Assembly: GCA_973895155.1 (NCBI GenBank)
Contig: OZ316893.1
Coordinates: 4,402,001-4,466,000 of the forward strand
Origin: Marsupella aquatica
Taxonomy: Eukaryota > Marchantiophyta
Direction: 5' to 3'
Length of the DNA: 64,000 nucleotides
Below are positions 23,000 through 32,112 of the stretch, one piece after another. The first letter of the stretch is position 1. Each line of letters starts with the position of its first letter. The notes under the pieces were generated by a model. That model was not told the origin of the DNA. It did not search any database and saw only the letters and a list, made by a program, of their open reading frames with translations. The position numbers were made by a program, and so were the translations under genes.

Positions 23000-23342
23000 A
23001 TTTAAATTTCTCTCAAGGAAAGGCACGCAGGTGCTTGTTGAGGTGTTCAAAAATTTTCTGAAGGAAACGTCGAGCCTGTGCTGCCGGGGCCGACTCAGGC
23101 ACTGCGGGAAGCGGAGATCCCTTTTTGGGGGGGAGGGAAGTTGTCGGGCGTGTATGCAGGCCTTACAAGGGCAGAGTAGGGCGGAGCATAGGTGAGCAAC
23201 CATAGGTTAAGGTAGCCAACCCGGGTTTGAGCCGGCCAATGATGTGCTTCCGGAGGCGCGAATACAGGTTACAGCAACCGGCGACGGCTTGGGGAGTAGT
23301 ATTGTAATTAAATTAGTTAGGGGGTTACATTTGTAATAACGT
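23000..23342 (-). repeat. MULE right terminal inverted repeat
   Basis: Inverted partner of 17,078-17,400. The inner limit is approximate, since similarity fades around the GAAATTT/CTCAAGGAAAGG region. Confidence 0.85.
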
Positions 23343-23346
23343 CTAG

Positions 23347-23614
23347 AACCCCAATTTAAGGAAAACCGAACTTTGGAAATTCTGAAAATCACTAAATATT
23401 ATTATTTTAATAAAAAGGGGGCGACATGACACGTGGCTGCGCGTGAAACCCTGAAAATGACTGCAACGTCACATTTTAACCAATCCAACTTGACGGGACC
23501 AAGAGACATGCTCACGCGAATAATAATAATAGAGAAATAAATCTTTGAGATCCTCTATATATGATAACCAGTATATAAGGAGTTTACAAATGATTTCTAG
23601 AACGACAATACAAA
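23347..23614. other. spacer, no gene recognised
   Basis: Short AT-rich spacer between the MULE and the 3' end of the NIF-like array. Its first 20 bp (complement of TTCCTTAAATTGGGGTT) also occur at 49.54 kb. Confidence 0.5.
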
Positions 23615-24343
23615 TTAATCTGATCTCATGCCGACTATTATTTTGGAAGCGTCCAAAATTGGGCGTCTGTTAAATTGCTCTACTAGATATCTATCTCCAT
23701 GCCTCTGAATCACAGGGTCTTCCCATAGAGTATGATTATAATCATAATCTCTAAAAATAGATTTAACTGACCAATCAGGATAATCTCTTCCATTGGCAAT
23801 GACAAGCGGCTCACAAGAGTTTGCTAGCTTGCTAAGATACGGAATCAGCAAGTTAATCAGGAAACTGTCGTCGACCGACCCAAAATATTTGGGCGGAAAT
23901 AATGATCCAACAACAGGATCGAAACAAGCATGAACCGCATCGGATTCGATAAGCATTATATTTTGCTGCAGATACGCCTTCGTATAAATTCCAACCTTCT
24001 CAAAACACTTCAAAAATATCCGCTTATTTGATGTCACCCCATGGCATAAGTAACAATGAAACTGATCCCAAATATACTTAAATGAGGCCATTTCCATCGC
24101 AGTAAAAATAGATGCTAAAATCTGATGTAAAAGGATCTTCCCAAGAGAGGACTAGATCCCTACATCAAAATTCTCAAAACAGAATCTCAAGAATTCATGA
24201 AGATGAGGCCTTGGAAAAATGTATATATTCCCAATCCAAATTCCAGTTGAGACCGCCATCAGTCAGGAATGCGGTGCAGTGTAACAGAGTAGATGCTCCA
24301 CGTCTAAAACTATGAGCCCATTTTCTCTGTTGCAATGAATCTC
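23615..24343 (-). pseudogene. NIF-like domain 3 (broken)
   Basis: Third tandem copy. Starts at CTACAG|GAG (24343) and reads NGLIVLDVEHLLC, then IYIFPRPHLHEFLRF, NFDVGI, then a TAG, then the C-terminal half with YFGSVDDSFL and LIPYLSKLANS to TAG/TGA near 23,615. Stops after TAPHS (TGA) and after NFDVGI (TAG, where copy 2 has Trp) break it. An intron with a TCACGCG-type palindrome separates it from copy 2. Confidence 0.6.
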
Positions 24344-24429
24344 CTGTAGAGAAACACAAGAAGATGCATGAGCCTGTATGGATGTAGTCACGCGAATGGT
24401 CACATCACATATTACAGAGACAACATCCT

Positions 24430-25137
24430 CTACACTCTGGCCATTGATAAGTGACGTCTGTTGAAGTGCTTGATAAGAACTTGATCCGCATGTCTCTGCA
24501 CGTACAGATGCTCCCATATATCCTCGTTCAGATCCCAATCTCGATGTAGATTTCTAATCGACCAGATGGGATAATCAAACTTGTTAGCGAACGCAAGACA
24601 AAGCCCTGAATTTGATAGCTTCCGTAAATATGGAATGAGGTCATCCCTCAAAAAGACATCATCCAACGATCCTTGAAACGACTTAGCAAACAATAATCCG
24701 CATACAGCTGTCTGGCATGTATGGGAAGGACAGGCATCAATCTGGATTATATTCTCTGGTCGATAATCTTGAAACATATCACGTAGTCTCTCGATAGATT
24801 TGAAGACAACAGTCTTATAATTTTTCTTCACATAACCAAGATTCCAGCAATGATCCCGCGTGAACACATATATCAGTTGCGACAGGTCGGTGCTCGACAA
24901 CACTTCTGAAAGTATCTGATAAACCAGTTTATCGTCGAGAATAGACCAGACCATCACATCAAAATGATCATAATAGAATTTTATAAGATCATGAAGATGC
25001 GGCCTCGGAACGACACATAGAGATCCGATACAAATTTTGGGTGTTGACTTGAGCTGAGGAGTATATTTTGAAACAGAGCACAAGAAGTTTTCCAGTCCTA
25101 AAACTAGAAGTTGACGCGACCTGCTCCACTTAGACAC
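24430..25137 (-). pseudogene. NIF-like domain 2 (catalytic residues lost)
   Basis: Open exon-like frame starting at TTTACAG|GTGTCT (25137) and ending with TAG at 24430. It parallels domain 1: RQLLVLGLENFLC in place of the DxDx motif (both Asp lost), VVPRPHLHDLIKFY, DVMVWS, ENIIQIDACPSHTC and LIPYLRKLSNS. It is a second tandem copy of the NIF-like exon, closest to copy 3. It may be an extra exon, a separate degenerate gene, or a pseudophosphatase. Confidence 0.6.
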
Positions 25138-25268
25138 CTGTAAATGAACAATTCGATTCTCATATTATGCAATTGCAAACAACCGCGCGACCGGGCGCGT
25201 CACTCCCAAAATATAAAGTTCAATTTCAATCAATTTATAAATAATAATTGATAATAAACAATAAACGT

Positions 25269-26174
25269 TTACTTATTGGACTTATCCCGGGCTTCTATAG
25301 CACGGTCTTTTTCGGCAGATAAGTATTTCATAAATTCGTCAAACTTTTCTAAATGGTCTTTATTCCCCTGATTACGAATGATCACATTTCTCCTCCAAAG
25401 ATTCGTCTTATCAATATAATCTTTCTCAAGGTTTTCTTGAGAGAACGTTGGAATCCCATATCCACTAAGGAGCTCGCGGAATGTCAACTTGTCAATTGTC
25501 ATGTGGCATAGATATGGATATAGTTTCTTTCTAAAAAATAGGTCATCATCGAGCCCAAAATATGCATCGGGATACAACGATGAATAGAAGTCATTAAGGC
25601 TCATCTTATATGCAGCATCATCGATAAGAATGACATTCTTGATGTTGTAATCTTTAATATCGGCGGCAATGTCGGAGAGACATTTGACAAATAAGGGGAT
25701 GTCATTATTATTCTTCCCAATAAGTCGAGTTGATTCTTGTCCCCATATAAATTTAATACGTTTCAAAACTTCGGGTCGAAGTATCAACCTTACACAAGAT
25801 AGAATATTCCGTTTGAACATGCACGACCAGATCGCAATGTCGTATAGATCTGCCACCTTCTCAAGAAATTCCATTAAATCAGGCCTTGGATAGATAACCT
25901 TGTGCATCTGTCTCACACCCCTTGACCGAATGGGCATCCTAGGGCTGATCTTCTCTGACCAGATAAGTACCCGATTCAGATCAAAAATTACAAGTCTCTT
26001 CTGAACCGGTGACTTCTTTGCCGATGGATTAGGCGCCATCTGTACCTGTGATTTTTGTGCCGCAGGGTTTGGAGAACGTACTAGAACGGTCTGTTTGTTT
26101 CCCGCCTCCGGACGATCACCGGACTTCCGGACTGGTGCCTTTGATACTCGATCAATGGGTTTCGGGATAGGCTT
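25269..26174 (-). other. FCP1/NIF-like (HAD) phosphatase domain 1
   Basis: The exon starts after TTTTACAG at 26174. A Pro/Lys-rich linker leads into KRLVIFDLNRVLIW, the HAD motif 1 position, then VIYPRPDLMEFL, AIWSCM and, later, KNVILIDD (HAD motif 3-like). NIF/FCP1 enzymes need D-x-D-x-T/V; here the second Asp is Asn (DLNRV), so activity is doubtful. It ends with a clean TAA at 25269. The in-frame join to the Ulp1 exon makes a protease-phosphatase-like fusion. Confidence 0.75.
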
Positions 26175-26260
26175 CTGTAAAATATTAAGAAATGAAAATA
26201 ATTTTATAACGCAAACGGTCGTGTGACTACAAAGAGAGACACTGAAATGAAGTGTATTAC

Positions 26261-27052
26261 CTGTACAAGACGGTCGTTCAGTGCTGGAATTCCGCCAGAA
26301 ATATCAATCATAGCAGCACGGATCCCGGTAACTAGGTTACTTGCGAACGTCGACTTGCGGAAGTCCATGTCAAATAACGACAAGACTATCTCCCTACGGA
26401 ATTTCTCAATTTGATCCGTGGAAAAATTAATTTTGTTTCCTTGACACAGGCACTTGGCGTATCTCAAGATAAACACACCACAACTGTGGCCGTCACTCTA
26501 GTGAGGAATATCATTCCGATATGTCCGTTCCCAACCTGAGAGATCCAAGTTGACACCAGTTCTCCAGCCAATTTTGTCGGCGTAGTACTTCCCTTGAACA
26601 ATATCTAGCACCCCAGGATTTTGTCGATTATGAACTAGAGAATCTAGGTACTCGAGCCGTTTCTCCTTTGGATACACAACTACCAATGACCAATGTTCTT
26701 TCATAGCATTGTGTACTGGAAAGACCTATTTGTCGTATTCACTGATTTTTAGCGGAAACTCCTTTGTCCAAGCTGCTCTCTCCTCATCAAAAATCGTAGG
26801 ATCCATGGAGAGAAGCTCAAAATGGTGTGTTTGGAAGAATTTGACAAGGTCTGACTTTCCAACTCTATCGAGAATCAGTTCGAGAAAACTCAAATAAGCA
26901 TTAATTATATCATCGGTGAGCAACTCGCGCGGTCTCAGACACATCATATGTTTCCTCTTGATCAAGTGTTGTAAGAACTTGGTCAATAGCTCTTCCATAT
27001 CCTCAGAAGGATCAAGGCATTGATCTATTCGATTAGCCAAATTTTCAAAAAA
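26261..27052 (-). other. Ulp1/C48-type (SUMO-protease-like) domain
   Basis: Shows the full catalytic layout of Ulp1 cysteine proteases: LLTDDIINAYLSFL (substrate-binding helix), VFPVHNAMKEHWSLVVVYP (catalytic His in HWSL), RLEYLDSL (catalytic Asp) and SDGHSCGVFILRYA (catalytic Cys). Two TAG codons interrupt it, one just before VFPVH (26726) and one just before SDGHSCG (26498). Both sit where related proteases usually have Gln, so they look like CAG-to-TAG mutations. The exon ends at CTTGTACAG|GTAATAC, phase 0, joining directly to the NIF-like exon. Confidence 0.8.
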
Positions 27053-27202
27053 CTGCAAAAAACAGAGATTTCAGTACGCCTTCAAATAACGTACTGAGGT
27101 TGTAGCCTAAGGGTTCTACCTCAGAAACAGAAACAATAACAAATCAATAATAAAATAATGACGTCTATAATAGAAACTTTAAGCTTATAGCTTGCAAATG
27201 AC

Positions 27203-28816
27203 CTTTGGATTGGGTGGATCCGGCCTTTGCGCAGCTGATCTCTTGGGTGCCTCAATCGCAACAACATCCTTCAGCCCTCCTCGAGACCGCAGTGATCGCT
27301 CCACCGGACTAGTTTGCGAAGGTTGGAGCGATGAGGCGGGAAGACCTTCAAATGGTTGTGACATTTGATTCAAATATTCCACAATCTGGGAATCCGATTC
27401 CAAAATATCCGGTGCCACAATTTCTGCGCGAGTGACCTCTGCAATATATCGGGGTCGAGACCACGAACCCGGTCGCATCAAGTCAGCTGTTAGTCTCTTA
27501 ACGACTTGAGCCGAGTCTGGTGCCAAAGACGTTCCCAGGTCTTGCACTCGATTCTCGGAAAAGAGGACATTATTGATGATTGTCTCCATTCTGGATGCAG
27601 TGGCAGTCTTCTCCTCGGTAATCAAAAGACCCTTCCAATATTGCAAAGCAAGGACTGCCTGGACTAGGAGCTACTCCGGTGAATATTTATTCCAATCATC
27701 CAACGAGACCGTTCTTAAGGGTGGATCGTTAAATTCAAACTCCGGGCGAAGAAAATAGTCTAATATTTTCTTCTTAACTGCAACTGAGGGTGAAGAAGGC
27801 TTCTTCAAATTCAACTTTATTTTTGGTAGACGTTGTGCCTCAGGAATAAGCAAAAGATCCTTGGCCCTCTCGTCCTCCTTCCTCGCTGCCTCCAGTCTTG
27901 CGGCTTCTTCCCTCTCCAGTCTTGCGGCTTCTTCTCTCTCCAGTCTTGCGGAATCAACCTTTTCCGCCTCCAACTTCTCCGCCTCCACTCTCCGGTCTTG
28001 CGGTCTCGTCCGCCATCCTATCGGCCAGCAGCCTCTCAGCCGCCACACTCTCCGCCTTGGCCCTATTTGCCTCTGTCACTAAAAGGACTCTCGCAGCCTC
28101 CGCTTTCTCAGCCTTCGCGTTCTTAGCCTCCGCTTTCTCGGCCTCCGCTTCCTCCGCCTCCGCTTTCTCAGCCTGGGCTTTCTCCGCCTCCGCTTTCTCA
28201 GCCTGGGCTTTCTCCGCCTCCGCTTTCTCAGCCTGGGCTTTCTCCGCCTCCGCTTTCTCAGCCTGGGCTTTCTCCGCCTCCGCTTTCTCAGCCTGGGCTT
28301 TCTCAGCCTCCGCTTTCTCCACCTCCGCTTTCTCAGCCTCGGCTTTCTCCTTCTTCTTCGGGGTAGTTGCTTTTCTAGCTGCCGCCTTTTTCTTCTTAGC
28401 CTCCTTCTTTTGAAGCTCCTCCTGCCGGGCCGCCTCCTACCGGGCCTCCTCCAGCCGGGCCTCCTCCTGCCGGGCTGCCTCCTCTCTGGCCTCCTCCTGC
28501 CGGGCCGCCTCCTCTCGGTCCACCTCATGTCAAGGCTTCTGTGTGGCCTCTTCATTAGAGTCCTCAGCGTCCTCAGAACCCTCCATCTCCTCGTCCTCTT
28601 CATCAGCATCCTCAGCGTCCGTCATCTCCTCTCCGTCACTCTCTTCATCTCCTCTATTGTTGGAATCTCCGACGTCGTTCTGCGTATTGGTCATGCACTC
28701 TGGATCTTGGTCATTGACATCCCCATCCGCGTCACCTTCCGCGTCACCTTCCCCCTCACCATCCGCATCACCATTGCTCCCTGCATCCTCAACATTGAAG
28801 CTGCAGTCGACTTGAT
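27203..28816 (-). other. acidic segment and Lys/Glu/Ala coiled-coil repeat
   Basis: The exon opens with a strongly acidic run (DADGEGEGDAEGDADGDV and on to EEDEEMEGSEDAED), then basic K/R/A stretches, then a decapeptide repeat AEKAEAEKAQ encoded by an exact 30-bp DNA unit (about 28,150-28,320, five or more copies), then REEAARLE repeats. It ends with a proline/serine-rich tail and CCAAAG|GTCATT at 27203. A frameshift near 27,985 separates the decapeptide repeat from the REEAARLE part. The Ser-, Leu- or Arg-rich open frames on the other strand and frame are by-products of this repeat. Confidence 0.7.
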
Positions 28817-28944
28817 CTGAATAAAATTAGATCATTTGATAAGAATGACTCACGCGCATATTCGCGTGAAAAGAAATGTTAAGAATGTCCACGCGCATGT
28901 TCGCGTGACGCAATAAAAAGTAAGAGGTTTCAAAAGTAACCTAC

Positions 28945-29900
28945 CTTGGATTGGCCCACTAGGGTACTCCGTTGGTCGAATGTACAATTGACCGAAATCT
29001 TCAGAGAGTGCATACTCTTGCAATAATTGATTACAAATATTATCAGGGATATGTTGTTTGTGGAGGACATCCAAAACATCAGCCCTGAGAGCAGTTATGG
29101 ATGGACGGTACTTCATTAATTTATCTATACATTTTTCTATACTAGCCTGTACTGGGTCAATCAATGACAGCGTTGTATCAATTGTCGCCGTGGTGTGTTG
29201 CAAGAAACAAGATAACTCCCTATGCGTTGCCACAGGGCAGTAATATTTTACATTGGATCCAGCATCCTGTAAAAAAAGTCGAAATTAGTTCACAATATTA
29301 ATTCAGAATATAATAATCTAAATAATCTTAATATCGAAACCCCAAAATATAAATCTCAAAACTTACCATTAAGCACTGGATCAAGTTCGTTCCCTCACCG
29401 AAGCATATAGCCCATTCCCCACATTGGACAAATTGACTAACAATACTTTCAAAGAATGGAAGTATCTTTTCTAGGGAAGGTGTCGTGAACTCGCCGCTCT
29501 CTTCAAAATTGGCTGTCTTCTCAATCCGATATTTGGAGACCAATTGGAACTCAAGGGCTTGTGGATCGCCCATTGTGCTGAAGGCCAAGCTGTGAAAAGC
29601 GTAGGTTACAATAAGCTTCGTCTCCTTCGACAGCTTTTGAATATAATGGCTATCGACAGCAACGTAGTGTGTGTACTTCCCTAATTCCCGTTTGATTAAG
29701 TAAGACTCAACGGGAGAGGCTACAATAATAACCACATGGTGTGGTTTTGCCCCTATCTCGCTAGTAGCACGAAATAACCCCTCATAGAATGAGCAATTTG
29801 GCGGACGCAAATCTCCCATTGATGAGGGATCAAAATAAATTAAGCTCACAAGTTCTTGTCTTCATGTATGATACAGTCTGCAAACCCAACATTTTGTATA
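28945..29900 (-). other. DNA methyltransferase-like domain, beta order
   Basis: SLIYFDPSS near 29,845 resembles motif IV (DPPY/F) of amino-methylating DNA methyltransferases. The SAM-binding motif I-like AICFGEGTNLIQCLM lies about 150 residues later, ending at the exon border 29367. After a 100-bp intron the next exon continues DAGSNVKYYCP..THRELSCFLQ, as expected for the strand and helix after motif I. Motif IV before motif I is the beta-class order of prokaryotic N4-cytosine/N6-adenine enzymes. DPS instead of DPP(Y/F) suggests reduced or no activity. Confidence 0.5.
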
Positions 29901-30804
29901 TCCTGCAGGGATCGCAATTTCAGCCTCTCACCGACCGGCCGCACTAGTTGGTTTCCTTGACTATCAACTGATTTCTATATTCCTTCCACCAACCTGTAGA
30001 ATATCGGGTCGATCTCTTTCAACAAATTATCATTACTAATATTTACATTTAAGCACTTCTTCAGATAACCACTCAACGCATCTCTCAACTGCTTCAGCAC
30101 CATCTTGTCGAGCTTAAAGCGATCAATCATTCCTTTGACCCGCAATTTCCGCGCTGAATCTGTCAGACTTTTCAGCTCCGTCCGGATGGATGTATCCCCG
30201 TTGAGTTTACTCAATAATAAAATCTCAAACTCAACTTTCGTCTTCTTCTTTATACAAAATTGCTCCAAACTCATGCTGGTCGTTGACAACACTGGAGCCT
30301 CAGAGGACTTCCTCGCCTTCCCAGATTTCACTTTGATGCTTCGGTTTTTGAGTATAGACAGTCTTCCGCTCAACATATATTTTGCTACCTTTCGAAGAAC
30401 CGAGTCTGAGCACCCTTGACAAGAACGGAACGTCTTCTTCAGAAGATGATAAGCACATGGATTATCCGCAATTTTGATGGCGTTCCTCTGTAAAATTCCA
30501 TTGTAAATTACAAGCTCTCTTGTCCTTGATAGTTTGTAGACCTCCATCCACTTCTTGAATGTTTCGTCCTCCATTGTAAAGAGAAATGGAGCCAATTCTC
30601 CAAATTTCATCATTTTGTTCTTCCCCATTTGAGCCCATGGGCAAACAAAAGTCGTAGCTCTCATAAATACCTGAAAAACAATGGAAACATGACAATTCTA
30701 AGATTGACGCGATCGTTCACGTGAGAAAAATTCTAAGCTTGACCCGACCGTTTGCGTGACAAAAGTTTAAACGATAATGTGATCAAAGAGGGTTATTTAT
30801 ATAC

Positions 30805-32037
30805 CTTCCAATTTGGATGACGATAATGTGATCCAGGCCGCCCAAATGAGTTCCAGATATTACGACACTGTCGTACAATAGTGAGAAACTGTCCTTCTTC
30901 CATTGATGTTTGATGACAGTGGTTCAGAGCTTTTCCCATCAAATGAACATTATTGTCGTTGTTGAGCGTTGCCCAAAACATTACAGCTTCTACAGTACCG
31001 CAAGCGTCTCGTACAACTTGGCTAACTTTGTCGTCCTCTTTCAGCAATTTGTATGTTGTTATTGTGTGCTGGCCTCCGAGTATCCAAAAATGACTGGTCA
31101 TAATATCCTCCTCCTTTGGCGCTGAATCGTAGGGCGCCCCATTGTAGTCGGGATCTCTGTCGGCCTCCGACTGAACCCACTTCACAGGGACTAAAAAGCA
31201 GCATCGCTTTTCAAACTTTATAGCCGAATGAGAGAGGAGTGAATTCTTTAGCCTATCTGTGTAATCCTGATTCCACTCTCGGCGCTTGATGTGGTCCGGT
31301 GCAAGATGACAACGTGATGTCTCAACAAAAAATGACTTGCTGTTAAATATATTCACAGCACTATATTCTTTGAGGAAAGAATTGAACAGAGCCCCGACAT
31401 TCGCTGAGGTAATTACTTTCGGAAGATTCTCCGCCGAGTATACTTCAACCTTGGTCACTGGCAGGGCTTTTCCCAAGCAAAATCCCTGGTTGAAAGGAAC
31501 TCTCTGGAACTCAAGTACGTCAATAATGTATTGACAAATAAAATCTCCCGTTGATCCCTCTGGATCGGAAGGATATCCCACACTAGTAACCTTTTCCAAG
31601 GCGTGCCTTGCACCTAGAAGATCATCGATTCTGGGCTGATTGAAGGTTATATATTGCGTTCAATCCAAACAAATGCTTATTTTGTCCTCCTGTTGGTCGT
31701 CGCTGACTAGCAGAACCAATCCCTCTGTACACTCTTTAACTTTCATGTTCTTCTCAAAGAAACACCCAAGAATTTGTGATCTCTCCAAAACTGTAGCTTT
31801 ATCATTTTTTGCCACCACAAGACGGACAGCCCCATTGCGAACGACTATTCCAAAATCGGATATCTTAGTCGATTCAAAGAGATGGATACTCTTTGTCTCC
31901 GTTGTTCTCTCTCTAATTGACTTTCCTCGATATGCAAGTATGGATGTCTCCGCGGGAGTCATTTTTGTCTTGGCTTTCTTACGAGAAGCAGCTTTAGACG
32001 AGTCTCTTTTCCGCTTTGAAGTTCCGGTAGGATCCAT
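30805..32037 (-). other. exon 1: basic N-terminus and ParB-like domain
   Basis: Starts MDPTGTSKRKRDSSKAASRKKAK, abbreviated here: a basic, nuclear-signal-like N-terminus. The ParB/sulfiredoxin-like core is suggested by HIKRREWNQDYTDRLKNSLL, then FLVPVKW, then FWILGGQHTITTYKLL; GGQHT sits where bacterial ParB proteins have a G-G-x-R-type box. The in-frame TGA at 31660 lies between ICLD and TQYITF. The exon ends AAG|GTATAT at 30805, phase 0. Bacterial and phage ParB-N domains often precede a methyltransferase, which is what follows here. Confidence 0.55.
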
Positions 32038-32112
32038 TCTGAAACAGACAAATATTGAAAGTTAAATGTTTATTATAAAATACTAACACGCGCATGGTCA
32101 CGTTGTGCCGAA

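Larger units (their letters stand above)
17078..23342 (-). mobile_element. MULE (Mutator-like) transposon with long terminal inverted repeats
   Basis: Bounded by inverted repeats of about 300 bp. Both ends read ACGTTATTACAAATGTAA inward, then GTAACCTGTATTC or a close variant, GGCTCAAACCCGGGTTGG and TTGTAAGGCCTGCATACA. It is flanked by CTAG on both sides (17074-17077 and 23343-23346). Elsewhere in the window (about 49,535-49,580) the two flanks occur joined, as an apparent unoccupied site. The interior encodes a broken mudrA-like transposase on the minus strand and carries a nested CACTA element. The flanking duplication is at most 4 bp, shorter than the 8-11 bp typical of MULEs. Confidence 0.8.
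25269..32037 (-). pseudogene. ParB-like / DNA methyltransferase-like / Ulp1 protease / NIF-phosphatase fusion gene, decayed
   Basis: Minus-strand series of exons with good GT-AG borders: 32037-30805, 30670-29367 (one frame change inside), 29266-28945, 28816-27203, 27052-26261 and 26174-25269. Exon phases agree across the joins I checked. The encoded order is ParB-like domain, helical region, methyltransferase-like domain with motif IV before motif I (beta order), acidic segment, Lys/Glu/Ala coiled coil, Ulp1/C48 cysteine protease, FCP1/NIF-like phosphatase domain. In-frame stops occur at 31660 (TGA), 29975 (TAG), about 28,545 (TGA), about 28,440 (TAG), 27671 (TAG), 26726 (TAG) and 26498 (TAG), with frameshifts near 29,860 and 27,985. 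Most stops fit C-to-T changes in CAG or CGA codons. It is probably a recently inactivated member of a repeated family. Whether one gene or two neighbours, I cannot tell. Confidence 0.6.

Noticed and set aside
27833-28820. Plus-strand Ser/Ala/Leu-rich and other-frame Arg-rich long frames
   Set aside because: They are by-products of the 30-bp repeat and acidic/basic low-complexity coding on the minus strand.
25269-32037. Recoding or nuclear RNA editing of the in-frame TAG/TGA codons so that the fusion gene is still functional
   Set aside because: Frameshifts are present as well, and the stops fit ordinary C-to-T decay; no sign of a readthrough signal.
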